From JBGAJN01 sp044224905 (GTDB taxonomy: Bacteria; Verrucomicrobiota; Verrucomicrobiia; Limisphaerales; JBGAJN01): a DNA stretch of 64,000 nucleotides. This document shows positions 16,090 through 24,560 of this stretch, piece by piece. Where the stretch lies: assembly GCA_044224905.1 (NCBI GenBank), contig JBGAJN010000004.1, forward strand, positions 620,001-684,000, written 5' to 3'. Position 1 is the first letter of the stretch; each line of letters starts with the position of its first letter. Below the pieces are notes generated by a model that was not told the DNA's origin, ran no database searches, and was given only the letters and a program-made list of their open reading frames with translations. Made by a program: the position numbers and the translations under genes.

Positions 16090-18476
16090 GCCGTGGCTCC
16101 TTTCGTGATTTCGTGGAGCAGGCCTTCAGTCTCCTGCTCCAGCGCGAGGATGTCGGCGCTGATCTGGGCGAGGGTGCGGAGCTGGGGTGGCTGGTAGAAG
16201 TGGCGGGTGAAGCTGACTTCGTAGCCGATCTTGGTATCGGCCTCGACGAGCCAAGCGTCGGGCGTGTAGGGCAGGACTTCGCGGCGGATAAAGGCTTCGA
16301 TGCCTTCCTTCGTCGAAGCTTCGGAGGGAAGGCCGCCGAGTAGACCTGAAGGCTGAGCTTCGATGAAGGGAATTTGTTCGAAGTCGCGGAGTTCGCTGTC
16401 GGGCTCGTATTCGACGACGCAGTTCTTGCCGTTGATCTCGGCCTCGAAAAGGCCGCGCAAGGGGTCGGGCTGAGCCTTACCGGGTTTGTGGATTTTCTTG
16501 ATGACGCGGGGAGCATCCTCCACGCGCCAACTGACAGCGTTGACGATGAGTTTGAGTTCGGCGGCGCTGGGTTTGAGGTCGAGTTTCTTGAGCGCGGCTT
16601 CGACCTTTTCCAGAAAGACGTTGTTGTCCTTGAAGAGGTCATCGCCGAGGGCCTTGCGGAGCTGGTTCGCGACATCGAGGAGCATGGCGTCGCGCTTCCA
16701 GGTGGCATCGCTGAGGAGCTTCTTTTTCTTTTTGTCGGAGAGGCTCTTTTTCGACGTGTCGGCTTCGCCTTCCTCGTCCTCGTCGCCTTCGCTGTCGGCT
16801 TTGCCCCAGTCGTTGACGAGCTTCTCCAGTTGCGGGCGGACGGATGCGGGATCGGTGAAGAGGGCGTCGCCGAGTTCGGCGTAGAGGGCGGCGCGAATGT
16901 CCTCATCGCCCGAGGCGTAGCGCAGCGCCTCGATACGCGGGCGGGTGAGCTGGCTGTGGAGGCGGAGCGGGCGCTCGACCTTCACTTTCCAATAACCGAA
17001 GGCGGAATTGGGGAAGATTTTCGACTGCGGCGTTTCCTCGAAGGCGAGGAAGGTGTCGCAAATCTGCTTGATGTGCTCCGAGGCAAGTTCGCAATTCTTT
17101 TTGCCCATGTTCTTGCGCAGGGGCCGGAACCATTGCGTTGCATCGATGAGCTGCACTTTGCCCTGACGGTGCGCGGGCTTCCGGTTGGTGAGCACCCAGA
17201 TGTAGGTGGCGATGCCGGTGTTATAGAACATGTTCAGCGGGAGGGCGACGATGGCCTCCAGCCAGTCGTTCTCGATGACCCAGCGGCGGATGTTGCTTTC
17301 GCCCTGCCCGGCATCGCCGGTGAAGAGGGAGGAGCCGTTGTGAATCTCCGCGATGCGGCTGCCGAGCGGCGTGTCATGCTTCATCTTGCTGAGCATGTTT
17401 GCCAGGAAGAGCATCTGCCCGTCGCTGCTGCGGGTGATGAGGGAAAACTCGGGATCGCCGTCGTGCTCGATGACGAAGCGGGGGTCTTTGACATCTTTTT
17501 TGCCGCCCTCGCCGCTCATGCGCTCCAGATCGCTCTTCCAGCTTTTGCCGTAGGGCGGATTGGCCAGCATGAAGTCGAAGGTGCGGGAGCGGAACTGGTC
17601 GTTCGACAGTGTGGAGAAGGCGGGGCCGCCGACGATGTTGTCCGCCGCGTCGCCGTCGCCTTTGAGCAGGAGGTCGGCTTTGCAGATGGCGTAGGTCTCG
17701 GCGTTGATCTCCTGCCCGTAAAGGTGGGTGGCGACCTGCTTGCCGTGTGCGGCGGCAATCTGTGCGAGCGTTTCCTCCGCGACGGTCAACATGCCGCCGG
17801 TGCCGCAGGCGCAGTCGTAGAGCAGGTAGGTGCCGGACTCGATCTTGTCCGCCACGGGAAGGAACATGAGGCTGGCCATGAGCTTGACGGCATCGCGCGG
17901 CGTCCAGTGCTGGCCGGCTTCCTCGTTGTTGTCCTCGTTAAACATGCGCACGAGGTCCTCGAAGACGGTGCCCATGGAGTGGTTATCGAGGCCGGGCAGA
18001 TCGCCCACGGGTCGGGGGCCGAGGTTGATGTCCTTGTCGAGGAACTTCTCGATGAGCTGGCCGAGGCCGTCAGACTCGACGAGCTTGCCGATCTGATTCC
18101 GAAACTCGAAGTTCTTGATGATGTCCTGCACGTTCGGCGAGAAGCCGTCGAGGTAGGCGATGAAGTCGTCCTTGAGCGTCTGCTGGGTCTTGCGGGACTT
18201 GAGGTCGCGCAGCAGGAAGGGCGAGGTGTTGTAGAAGGCCTGGCCGGATGCGGAGCGCAGGGCATCGTCCTGGTTGGTGATCTTTTCCTTGTCGAGGGCG
18301 GCCTTCATTTCGAGAACGGCCTGCTTGGTCGGCTCCAGCACGGCATCAAGGCGACGCAGGACGGTCATCGGCAGAATTACATCGCGGTATTTGCCGCGCA
18401 CGAAGACGTCTCGAAGGACATCATCCGCGATGCTCCAGATAAAGTCCCTGATCCGGTTGAGTTGGGCTTGGTCCAT
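16086..18476 (-). CDS. hsdM: Type I restriction-modification methyltransferase subunit (HsdM)
   Basis: The 796-aa N6-adenine methyltransferase subunit modifies host DNA together with HsdS. The N-terminal HsdM helical domain (FIWSIADDVLRDVF) precedes the AdoMet motif DCACGTGG (221-228) and the catalytic NPPY (306-309). An acidic, lysine-rich linker (about residues 565-590) leads into a C-terminal extension, so the protein is longer than the roughly 500-aa classic form, as in the long HsdM subfamily. It is the first gene of the operon. A GGAA sits before the ATG, but I could not identify a convincing promoter upstream. Confidence 0.95.
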   Translation of the reverse strand: MDQAQLNRIRDFIWSIADDVLRDVFVRGKYRDVILPMTVLRRLDAVLEPTKQAVLEMKAALDKEKITNQDDALRSASGQAFYNTSPFLLRDLKSRKTQQTLKDDFIAYLDGFSPNVQDIIKNFEFRNQIGKLVESDGLGQLIEKFLDKDINLGPRPVGDLPGLDNHSMGTVFEDLVRMFNEDNNEEAGQHWTPRDAVKLMASLMFLPVADKIESGTYLLYDCACGTGGMLTVAEETLAQIAAAHGKQVATHLYGQEINAETYAICKADLLLKGDGDAADNIVGGPAFSTLSNDQFRSRTFDFMLANPPYGKSWKSDLERMSGEGGKKDVKDPRFVIEHDGDPEFSLITRSSDGQMLFLANMLSKMKHDTPLGSRIAEIHNGSSLFTGDAGQGESNIRRWVIENDWLEAIVALPLNMFYNTGIATYIWVLTNRKPAHRQGKVQLIDATQWFRPLRKNMGKKNCELASEHIKQICDTFLAFEETPQSKIFPNSAFGYWKVKVERPLRLHSQLTRPRIEALRYASGDEDIRAALYAELGDALFTDPASVRPQLEKLVNDWGKADSEGDEDEEGEADTSKKSLSDKKKKKLLSDATWKRDAMLLDVANQLRKALGDDLFKDNNVFLEKVEAALKKLDLKPSAAELKLIVNAVSWRVEDAPRVIKKIHKPGKAQPDPLRGLFEAEINGKNCVVEYEPDSELRDFEQIPFIEAQPSGLLGGLPSEASTKEGIEAFIRREVLPYTPDAWLVEADTKIGYEVSFTRHFYQPPQLRTLAQISADILALEQETEGLLHEITKGATA

Positions 18477-18671
18477 GATTGGGTTCCGTTCTATTCCACC
18501 TGCGAAGACGCCTCACAGCTGCGGTACGCGTCGCACCGGCTATCGCAGCAAACAATGCCGTTGCCATTTCGGGCGTGCACGAACGACTTTCCTTTAGAGT
18601 CCACTGTCGGCATGTCGGCAGGAAATTACGCAAGGAAGTCCCGCGCTGGCGAGAAATGAAATTCGAACTTG

Positions 18672-18726
18672 CCCCCCAGAGCAGACGCCCCGTGTATTGC
18701 CCGGACCAATCTGATCGTCTGGGGGG
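18672..18726. repeat. 9-bp inverted repeat (CCCCCCAGA / TCTGGGGGG)
   Basis: Perfect 9-base arms lie at 18672-18680 and 18718-18726, 37 bases apart. A competing pairing of CAGACG with CGTCTG lies just inside. It could be a protein-binding site, an element end or a weak hairpin. No T-run follows on either strand, so a simple intrinsic terminator is unlikely. Confidence 0.5.
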
Positions 18727-18874
18727 TTCCTAGCTTTCAACTGCATCTGAAGATTTCAATAATCTCGCTTTCACATCGTCCTAGGACGTTCGCTCTGAAA
18801 GCGGAGGCAAATCGCGGCGTTCGTTGTCCGGAAGGAACACAACGACCGAGGACCTCATTCGCCTGCAGGGATAA

Positions 18875-19100
18875 AACTTCAGCGATTTACGAGGGGACAT
18901 CGCTCTTTTCCAGAATCACGTGTATGGCGTGACGTCTGCCGGCTTTAGCTTGCTGAATGAGTTTGTCGGGCAACACATGCGCATCGCTCTCGCTCGCTTC
19001 GACGGCACCGCCCAACGCCTGCGCTTTTTAATTGGCGACGACGGCATTGAACCGTCGAGCAGCGTACGCAGTGATCTTGGGGAACGAAGCCCCCCTTGAT
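18875..19100 (+). pseudogene. Possible decayed coding remnant
   Basis: An open frame of about 74 codons without an early start includes FQNHVYGVTSAGFSLLNEF and, after an internal ATG, MRIALARFDGTAQRLRFLIG. The residue composition is protein-like, but I do not recognise it. It may be the tail of a lost gene at the edge of the mobile segment, or chance. Confidence 0.2.
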
Positions 19101-19231
19101 GCCTGACCGTTTGGACACTCTCGTGGGCCTACTATGCGACTGCGACGTACTCCGTGATACGGATGGGATCTTGAGCCTTGGGCCGAGCGCGGGTGAAATC
19201 ACCTAACCGGACTATTTCGCAGCCGCCGGCT

Positions 19232-19732
19232 TCATCGCCCTCCCAAGTAAAAACGATAGTGTTCGTGCTCGCAGCCCATTGATTCGTCAAGATTCATCCA
19301 CCCGGTTACAATCCAGTCGTCCAAATCAATGTATTCGCGAAGCCAAACCTTGTGAGGTTGCAATAGCCATCGTGGAAGCAGTTGCTGAACGAGCCCATCC
19401 ACGTGGGCAATCTGGTCAAGATTCCTGACGAAACGCGTTTCGTAATTAGTACCTTTCTTTTGCGTTTGGATGAGGGCGAAAAGTATTTTGCACTTTGCCA
19501 CTGCAGACAAACCCAGCCAGGAACCGGTCTCGGTCGGGCTTTTCAAAAAATACCTGATGGCGCGATCGAGAACCTCGTGAAGCTCTTCGAGATGCCTAAG
19601 AATTAGATTCAGCATAACCTGTGGGTTCGACGAATCATCGGGATAAAAATCGCAGAAGTACGCTAAGTCCTTCTCAATATTCCAATCACTCGGGACAGCT
19701 ATATCAGGTAGTTCATTTTCTGAGTTTGTCAT
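19232..19732 (-). CDS. Hypothetical 166-aa protein of the mobile segment
   Basis: I do not recognise this protein. It is acidic and soluble with a helical middle (NLILRHLEELHEVLDRAIRY) and a tryptophan-rich C-terminus (WLREYIDLDDWIVTGW, ending YRFYLGGR). I chose ATG 19732 (MTNSENELPD) because AAAGG lies about 10 bases upstream; an in-frame start at 19792 adds 20 basic residues and would overlap the previous gene by 4 bases. It is the last of three closely packed - strand genes in the A+T-rich integrase region and is probably element cargo. Confidence 0.6.
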   Translation of the reverse strand: MTNSENELPDIAVPSDWNIEKDLAYFCDFYPDDSSNPQVMLNLILRHLEELHEVLDRAIRYFLKSPTETGSWLGLSAVAKCKILFALIQTQKKGTNYETRFVRNLDQIAHVDGLVQQLLPRWLLQPHKVWLREYIDLDDWIVTGWMNLDESMGCEHEHYRFYLGGR

Positions 19733-19788
19733 AAGCGTTTTGCCTTTCTTCGTGTTTTGTTTGTTGAGTGAGTATCTGTATCTTTCGC

Positions 19789-20445
19789 TCACTGGCTATG
19801 GGGCGTTTGTTGCCCAAACTCTTTTCGCACGCCGCCAAACGGCGAGCTCGATTTAGTTTTCTTAGGCGACGCGGCTCTCTTCGATCTTTCGGTGGCCCCT
19901 GCATCACCTTGAACATTGATTTGTTTGCCACCTTCGCGAGCGATGTTGATCTGCAATGCTGGGGTGTTCCGGGCTAATCGGCGCACCCTTGCAAGGGATT
20001 CAATCGCTTGGAGAAGCCGCACCTGCGTGGAGGACAACAACCGATCCCAATACTCCGCGATTTCCAAAGAGACATTCTCGTGGGCAACGATTTTAGTATA
20101 CAAAGCTTCCGCATCGATGACTCGGAGCCGTGCGGTCAGTATATGATCGATCAGCAACCTTTCCAACGGAGATGCGTTGCGATATTCGAATCGCTCTTTC
20201 AAGACGTCCATTTCGGCAAGCATGAACGCACGGTTGAAGCCGTCTTTTACTACTTTATCCAGAAGGACTCGGCGTACGGAAATTGTTTCGCAGTATGCGG
20301 ACAAGAACTCCGGATTCTTAACGCTCAGGCGGCGGAGAATTTCAACGTCTTTCATGTCCGGTTCTTTCGATTTTCTCATTCGCGCTTCGATTCGGACCAT
20401 TTCTCTGATTGGTTTATCCATTTTTTCTAGCTGGTTATTTTTCAT
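19789..20445 (-). CDS. Hypothetical 218-aa helical protein of the mobile segment
   Basis: The family is unrecognised. The N-terminal half is charged and helical (MRKSKEPDMKDVEILRRL), with a central helical stretch around LLIDHILTARLRVIDAEALY. The C-terminus is basic and low in complexity (RAASPKKTKSSSP). I chose ATG 20445 because GGAGA lies about 11 bases before it; the longer frame from 20490 adds 15 residues. It overlaps the end of the 103-aa gene by 11 bases, so they form an operon. Similar helical proteins with basic tails occur beside small basic proteins in integrated elements, but I cannot name a function. Confidence 0.6.
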   Translation of the reverse strand: MKNNQLEKMDKPIREMVRIEARMRKSKEPDMKDVEILRRLSVKNPEFLSAYCETISVRRVLLDKVVKDGFNRAFMLAEMDVLKERFEYRNASPLERLLIDHILTARLRVIDAEALYTKIVAHENVSLEIAEYWDRLLSSTQVRLLQAIESLARVRRLARNTPALQINIAREGGKQINVQGDAGATERSKRAASPKKTKSSSPFGGVRKEFGQQTPHSQ

Positions 20446-20746
20446 GATGTTTTTTTCTCCACTGGCCTTTGTGTTGATGATACCCGGCACCGATTAGCCT
20501 CGCGTTTGTCAAAGCGACGATCGCTGACCGCACATCTAGTATTCGTCGGTCGAGATCCATTTCAGCTCTCTGTATCGCGTATTCGGCCGCCTTCTGTATT
20601 TTCCGCTCTTGGCGTTCGTGGAGGTCTTGGTCGGCACATATTTGTGCGAACATTCCGCTGCCGATGTATTCGGAACGGACATGCCTGCCGTGTCGAACTT
20701 TGCGGTAGTAGTAGAAACGTCCACGTCGCTTTTCCCAGCCCATCAT
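20435..20746 (-). CDS. Small basic conserved-looking protein (MGWEKRRGRFYYYRK type)
   Basis: This 103-aa protein opens MMGWEKRRGRFYYYRKVR, followed by SEYIGSG and a charged helical region. The YYRK...YIGSG pattern resembles the short beta-rich module seen near the N-terminus of some integrases and element-borne proteins, and may bind nucleic acid. AAGG sits about 8 bases before the first ATG; a second ATG follows directly. It overlaps the 218-aa gene. The function is unknown and the mobile-element association is inferred from location. Confidence 0.6.
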   Translation of the reverse strand: MMGWEKRRGRFYYYRKVRHGRHVRSEYIGSGMFAQICADQDLHERQERKIQKAAEYAIQRAEMDLDRRILDVRSAIVALTNARLIGAGYHQHKGQWRKKHHEK

Positions 20747-21407
20747 TTTCCTTTTTCGTTGTGCTACGATTACGTTGGGTCCCCCGCTCTCTCAATTGGC
20801 TGTTTTCCACGGGCCAAAGTTCTTCTACGACAAGCCCGAAAATAAATGCGATTCTCAACACCGCGCCACCAAGAGCCATAGAGAGTGCCATTTTCCAATC
20901 CGCCAGCTTGCAGACTTGTCCGTAATATTCCGGCAACGTCTCCGCTCGTAGAGCCCGATTGCTTAGAGGCAGGACAACGGCTGGAAACACACCATCTCCC
21001 TGCTTTCAAAGAGACGGTGCGATTCAGAGAACGCGATTGCTCGTCGTTCAGGTATCCGTGTGGTTTCCGCACCATTTTCTTGTCCTGCCGCTGATGGCGA
21101 GTTGCGGTCATCCGGTAAACCCATCAGACAAGATTCTCCGGGCTTTCGCCCGATGACGGTCGTGGCTTCAATTACGATATTCCTACGCCACCCCGACCAC
21201 TGGGAGGACTCTCCCCACGGAGTTCATCCATTCCCAAGTGTCGCTGGAGTTTCCTCCAGTCGCTGTGTTGATTTACGAGTTCGGCACGCCCTTTTTTCAG
21301 GAACGTCATGTCGGGCTCGCAGCCCAGTTCTTTCCGTCTAACTCGACGCCGTTTCATCCAGCTTTCGGCGTAACCATAAAACTCTCAATTCGCTGATAAT
21401 GATCAGC
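20747..21407. other. Stretch without a well-supported gene
   Basis: The best candidate is a - strand frame starting at GTG 20990 behind GGGAG. It contains one hydrophobic segment (MALSMALGGAVLRIAFIFGL) and then runs into the 103-aa gene out of frame, so it may be a decayed or frameshifted small membrane protein. A perfect hairpin CGGGC-TTTC-GCCCG lies at 21139-21152 and reads as a GAAA tetraloop on the - strand. I see nothing else. Confidence 0.35.
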
Positions 21408-21611
21408 CTATTCGTTGAGAAATCGTTCCAGCTCCGCACGTGAGATGATTTTGGTACGAAGTGCGTTCGAACTCCTTATAAGGCCCCTCTTCAGGAGGCG
21501 GTGCATAGTGATATAACTGACTCCGATCGATTCGGCCGCCTCCCGCATGGAGAACGCCAACTTCGGAACATCAGGATCCCTGCCGTGTTTGTCTTGAGCG
21601 AGCTGACTCAT
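21408..21611 (-). CDS. Excisionase-like helix-turn-helix protein
   Basis: This is a 67-aa MerR/Xis-type DNA-binding protein. SMREAAESIGVSYITMHRLL forms the helix-turn-helix, followed by a wing (GLIRSSNALRTKIIS) and a terminal helix RAELERFLNE. Proteins of this size and layout commonly serve as recombination directionality factors or repressors of integrated elements, which fits its place two genes from the integrase. I start at ATG 21611; an alternative TTG at 21626 adds five residues. Confidence 0.75.
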   Translation of the reverse strand: MSQLAQDKHGRDPDVPKLAFSMREAAESIGVSYITMHRLLKRGLIRSSNALRTKIISRAELERFLNE

Positions 21612-21683
21612 AATTAATGCTCGCAAGCGTAACCGAAAATTCAGCCACCCGAGAAGGACACCGCCAGTGCGCGGCTTTGTCCA

Positions 21684-22415
21684 CTACTTGAACGAAAAGA
21701 TCATCTTGCGACCCACTAACTTCGCGCCCGTCACAAAAACATTTTGAGCTTTGATCAAACCGATTCGCTGCCGCCTTTTGATTACCGATGCCACGGACAA
21801 TCCGGGATTATTCAAAACAAGACTGCAAAAATCCGTCAGGGCTTCGTCTGTGCAATTGCACAACCCAAACTTGCCTTCGCCTTGTGGCATCCAATGTCGA
21901 ATTAGAATTGCATCAACTTTATTCAATATCGGAAATTGAGAATCCGTTTGCTTCAACGCACGCCCCAGGCGCACAAAGAAATTGGAGTCCCCTTGGTGTA
22001 GGGCGAACAACATCAGTCCCTCCATTGCATCAAGCCATTTCGGATCTGAGAGAATCTCGGCGCCTCGATGCTTCATCATTGCAAAAGCCGCCTCATACAC
22101 CGACTTCAAATCGTTGAACGCATTCGGTCCCCTCTTAAAAAGTTGTGCCTTGCCATCAGCCAAAGCAAGAGCACTGCGCGTCGCCCTAACCACTGATTCC
22201 TTGATTTTGTCATTGCCACTCTGCGAGGATAGAGAATGTTCGGTTAAATTCTCGTTTGCCGTCTTTGGTTGTTTTCTAACTAGCCGTTTCCTATTGGCAC
22301 GATTGCCGGTCGCAAGCTTGAGCGATTTAGGCGGGGCCGCTACGACAGATTGATCGTCAGCACGCTTTTTTTCTTGGAGGCACGACGCTGGCACTGGTGA
22401 TTTTCTGCGGCTCAC
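21684..22415 (-). CDS. Hypothetical 243-aa protein coupled to the integrase
   Basis: I do not recognise this protein. A basic, low-complexity N-terminal 80 residues precedes a helical core (FNDLKSVYEAAFAMM, LDAMEGLMLFALHQGDSNFFVRLGRAL) and a C-terminal part ending GRKMIFSFK. Its ATG overlaps the integrase stop (22412-22415), so the two are co-translated. That placement suggests an accessory factor for the element, such as a DNA-binding or replication helper, but this is inference. Confidence 0.65.
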   Translation of the reverse strand: MSRRKSPVPASCLQEKKRADDQSVVAAPPKSLKLATGNRANRKRLVRKQPKTANENLTEHSLSSQSGNDKIKESVVRATRSALALADGKAQLFKRGPNAFNDLKSVYEAAFAMMKHRGAEILSDPKWLDAMEGLMLFALHQGDSNFFVRLGRALKQTDSQFPILNKVDAILIRHWMPQGEGKFGLCNCTDEALTDFCSLVLNNPGLSVASVIKRRQRIGLIKAQNVFVTGAKLVGRKMIFSFK

Positions 22416-23563
22416 GCGACATGCTCCTTGGGCAGCGGCACAATATTCGCAGCTTCATTTGAACCGAAGCTGACTCGCTTTATCATCGCGAAGCTGTGTT
22501 CCTGCCGCAGATGCCCATAAACCTTCATCGCGAGCGCACCGCCGTCTTTGTGGCCGAGCCATTTTGAAATGGTCGGAATGTCCACGCCGGCTTCGATGCA
22601 AGTTGTCGCGAAAAAATGGCGAAAATCGTGATGCGTGAACTGTGGGAACCCGAGCTTCCGGCACGCAGTTTGCAAACATTTCTTCGCGTCCTTAATTGGG
22701 CTGATGAAGTCCTGCGGTTGAGGTTCCCCTGCTCCTTTTATTTTTAGCAAAAGTTCCCGCAATGCAGTCGTCATTGGAACAGTGCGATTCTCGTGATTCT
22801 TAGTACCAGTCTCACCACCCGTGATCGTCATGCAGTTGCGCTCAAAGCTCACGTCTGCCCAACGAATCGAAGTGGCTTCGCCAACGCGGCAGCCTGAGTA
22901 GGCGAGCAGCTCCACCAAATCGGCCCCCGACTTCGCCTTGCGTTGACTGTCTACCCGACCGTCGGACTGGCGAATTGCGGCAACGAGTTTTTGAAATTGA
23001 TTACGGGTTGGAACGACGATTTTGGCTTGGGTGATTTTTCGACGCTTGATGTCCCTCGCCGGATTCGTCATCACCAGCCCTTGCCGAATGGCGTAATTGA
23101 AAACGGCATTCATCGTGTTCAGCTCGTGTGCGAAAGTCTGCGGGGCGATCGTGCCGCCACGTTCGGTGAGCCAGCACTCACACTGGCGCGACGTGACATT
23201 GCGAATGGTGACGCCCTTGAAGAACGGGACGAGATTCTTAATGCAACCCTCCCGACGCTTCACGCTGCTGCCCTTGAGAGCATGCCGCGTTGTTTCGAGC
23301 CAACGTTGCGCGACGTCGGCAAAACTCACACTAGCGTCCTCCGTGAGCGATAGATTACCAATTGTTTTGCGGAGGTCGGCCAACCGCCGCTCGGCAAGCT
23401 TCCGGTCACGAGTTTTAAGAGAACGACGAAACTGCTTGCCAGCCCTTTTGAGTAACCCGTAATATTTCCCTGATGATTCGTGCCGATATAGATTTTCGCC
23501 TACCTTGTGAAAGCAAGGTGCGGAATTCTCCTGTAACGATGGGTCTGGCGTGTGTGAGAGCAT
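22412..23563 (-). CDS. int: Tyrosine recombinase (phage-type integrase)
   Basis: This 383-aa site-specific recombinase has an N-terminal arm/SAM-like core-binding region (about 80-165) and a C-terminal catalytic domain. All key residues are visible: R226 (GCRVGEA), a lysine in TGTKNHENR, HDFR with H312/R315, H338 (WLGHKDG) and nucleophile Y349 (MKVYGHL). It starts about 90 bases from the 5' end of tRNA-Met and reads away from it. It is the likely integration enzyme of the 19-23 kb segment and perhaps of the neighbouring defence operon. The frame is intact, so it may be active. Confidence 0.93.
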   Translation of the reverse strand: MLSHTPDPSLQENSAPCFHKVGENLYRHESSGKYYGLLKRAGKQFRRSLKTRDRKLAERRLADLRKTIGNLSLTEDASVSFADVAQRWLETTRHALKGSSVKRREGCIKNLVPFFKGVTIRNVTSRQCECWLTERGGTIAPQTFAHELNTMNAVFNYAIRQGLVMTNPARDIKRRKITQAKIVVPTRNQFQKLVAAIRQSDGRVDSQRKAKSGADLVELLAYSGCRVGEATSIRWADVSFERNCMTITGGETGTKNHENRTVPMTTALRELLLKIKGAGEPQPQDFISPIKDAKKCLQTACRKLGFPQFTHHDFRHFFATTCIEAGVDIPTISKWLGHKDGGALAMKVYGHLRQEHSFAMIKRVSFGSNEAANIVPLPKEHVA

Positions 23564-23654
23564 GTCAGAACCATAGGGTTACATTTTCGGGTGACAAGTC
23601 GATATTTTCGACCGAATCACACGGTTTGCAAGTCGTTGCAAACAAGTTAGTTGT

Positions 23655-23729
<75 letters not shown>

Positions 23730-23754
23730 TTTTCCAACTACGCCAGAAGCGATC

Positions 23755-24225
23755 TTACGGTCGCTTCATCTCAAACACACCGCGGTCGCCCGACGACTGG
23801 TAGTTGCACGAGAAATTCGTAGTCGTCGCCGAACCGTCATAACGGTATTCCCCCAACTTCCAGCCCATCCAGCGGCCCAAGTCTTCCTGACCGCTCAACT
23901 GGTAACGCCCGTCTTGTTTTACCGCTCGCAAGTCCACTTGGTATTTTGCGGAGAACAATTTCCAAAACGTTGCATGAAAGCGGGTCTGGTAGCGACCGTC
24001 CGTAGTCTTTTCGATAATGGCGCGCAGCGAACCACGGTGGCCGTTGGAATGGCTCAGCCAAGTCCCGCTCCATGCACCCTCAATGCTATCCGGCGATGGC
24101 GGTTTCGCGGCAGCAGCTTTCCAATCGCGATTAAACGTGGAACATCCGCCCGTGAAGAGCAGTCCGATCAAGCACAGTAGCGACGGCAGTGTTCGCAGCG
24201 TCGCCGGAGAGGATCCGCATTTCAT
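23755..24225 (-). CDS. Predicted lipoprotein, 156 aa
   Basis: The protein has a hydrophobic leader (LPSLLCLIGLLFTGGC) ending in a lipobox-like cysteine, then a Pro/Ala linker and a beta-rich domain beginning IEGAWSGTWLSHSNGHRG. The repeated short strands (GRYQTRFHATFW, GRYQLSGQEDLG) suggest a small beta-sandwich or lipocalin-like fold. It is probably anchored in the outer membrane. I do not recognise a specific family. It is monocistronic and begins the normal chromosome after the tRNA. Confidence 0.7.
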   Translation of the reverse strand: MKCGSSPATLRTLPSLLCLIGLLFTGGCSTFNRDWKAAAAKPPSPDSIEGAWSGTWLSHSNGHRGSLRAIIEKTTDGRYQTRFHATFWKLFSAKYQVDLRAVKQDGRYQLSGQEDLGRWMGWKLGEYRYDGSATTTNFSCNYQSSGDRGVFEMKRP

Positions 24226-24560
24226 TGTGTTCGCCTTGTAGCGCGATCAACCGCGTCGTGCAAGTGTTTGCAATTTGCAGTACCCCGCCAACTTCATCGC
24301 GCATTGTGCCACGGCAGCAATTGCCGCCTCGGACAACAAACCCGGAAACTGCACGAAATTCCACCACCTAAACGTTTTTCGCCGTTGGCACATCAGCAGC
24401 TAACAGAGTCCGACGACCCGAATGTCCACCCCTCGATTCGTCAGTAGGCTAGGGCGCCACTCAAACCAGAGGGTGGCAATGAACCAAAATCGTCCGAACC
24501 AGACCGCCGCGGGAAAAACCATTTATCATCACCTGCTGTCTACTCGGCAAATGAACCCCA
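24226..24560. other. Intergenic region between divergent genes
   Basis: This is the 335-base gap between the lipoprotein gene (- strand) and a secreted-protein gene (+ strand). It should contain promoters for both. I see no clear promoter pair, repeat, RNA structure or further gene. Confidence 0.5.

Larger units (their letters stand above)
18477..19231. other. Gene-poor junction between defence operon and mobile segment
   Basis: No intact gene is supported over these 755 bases. The stretch must hold the promoter of the hsdM operon, but no clear -35/-10 pair stands out. It contains the inverted repeat listed at 18672-18726. It also contains one start-less open frame on the + strand (about 18875-19100) with coding-like composition. 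Confidence 0.5.

Noticed and set aside
16374..18659. Long + strand open frame (761 codons)
   Set aside because: It is the mirror of hsdM, whose catalytic motifs and coupling prove the - strand gene. Similar long antisense frames at 3532-5310, 27560-29038, 29540-30997, 34213-35289, 40569-42179 and 56664-58058 were rejected for the same reason: high-GC coding shadows.
19232..20445. Toxin-antitoxin pair
   Set aside because: The two adjacent hypothetical genes are packed like one, but neither shows a toxin or antitoxin motif and both are larger than usual.
20770..21111. 113-codon - strand ORF
   Set aside because: Overlaps another candidate frame and has an irregular residue composition; no domain. 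Treated as non-coding or decayed.
21172..21357. 61-codon - strand ORF near the HTH gene
   Set aside because: Weak ribosome site, no domain and a basic low-information sequence; support too thin to list as a gene.
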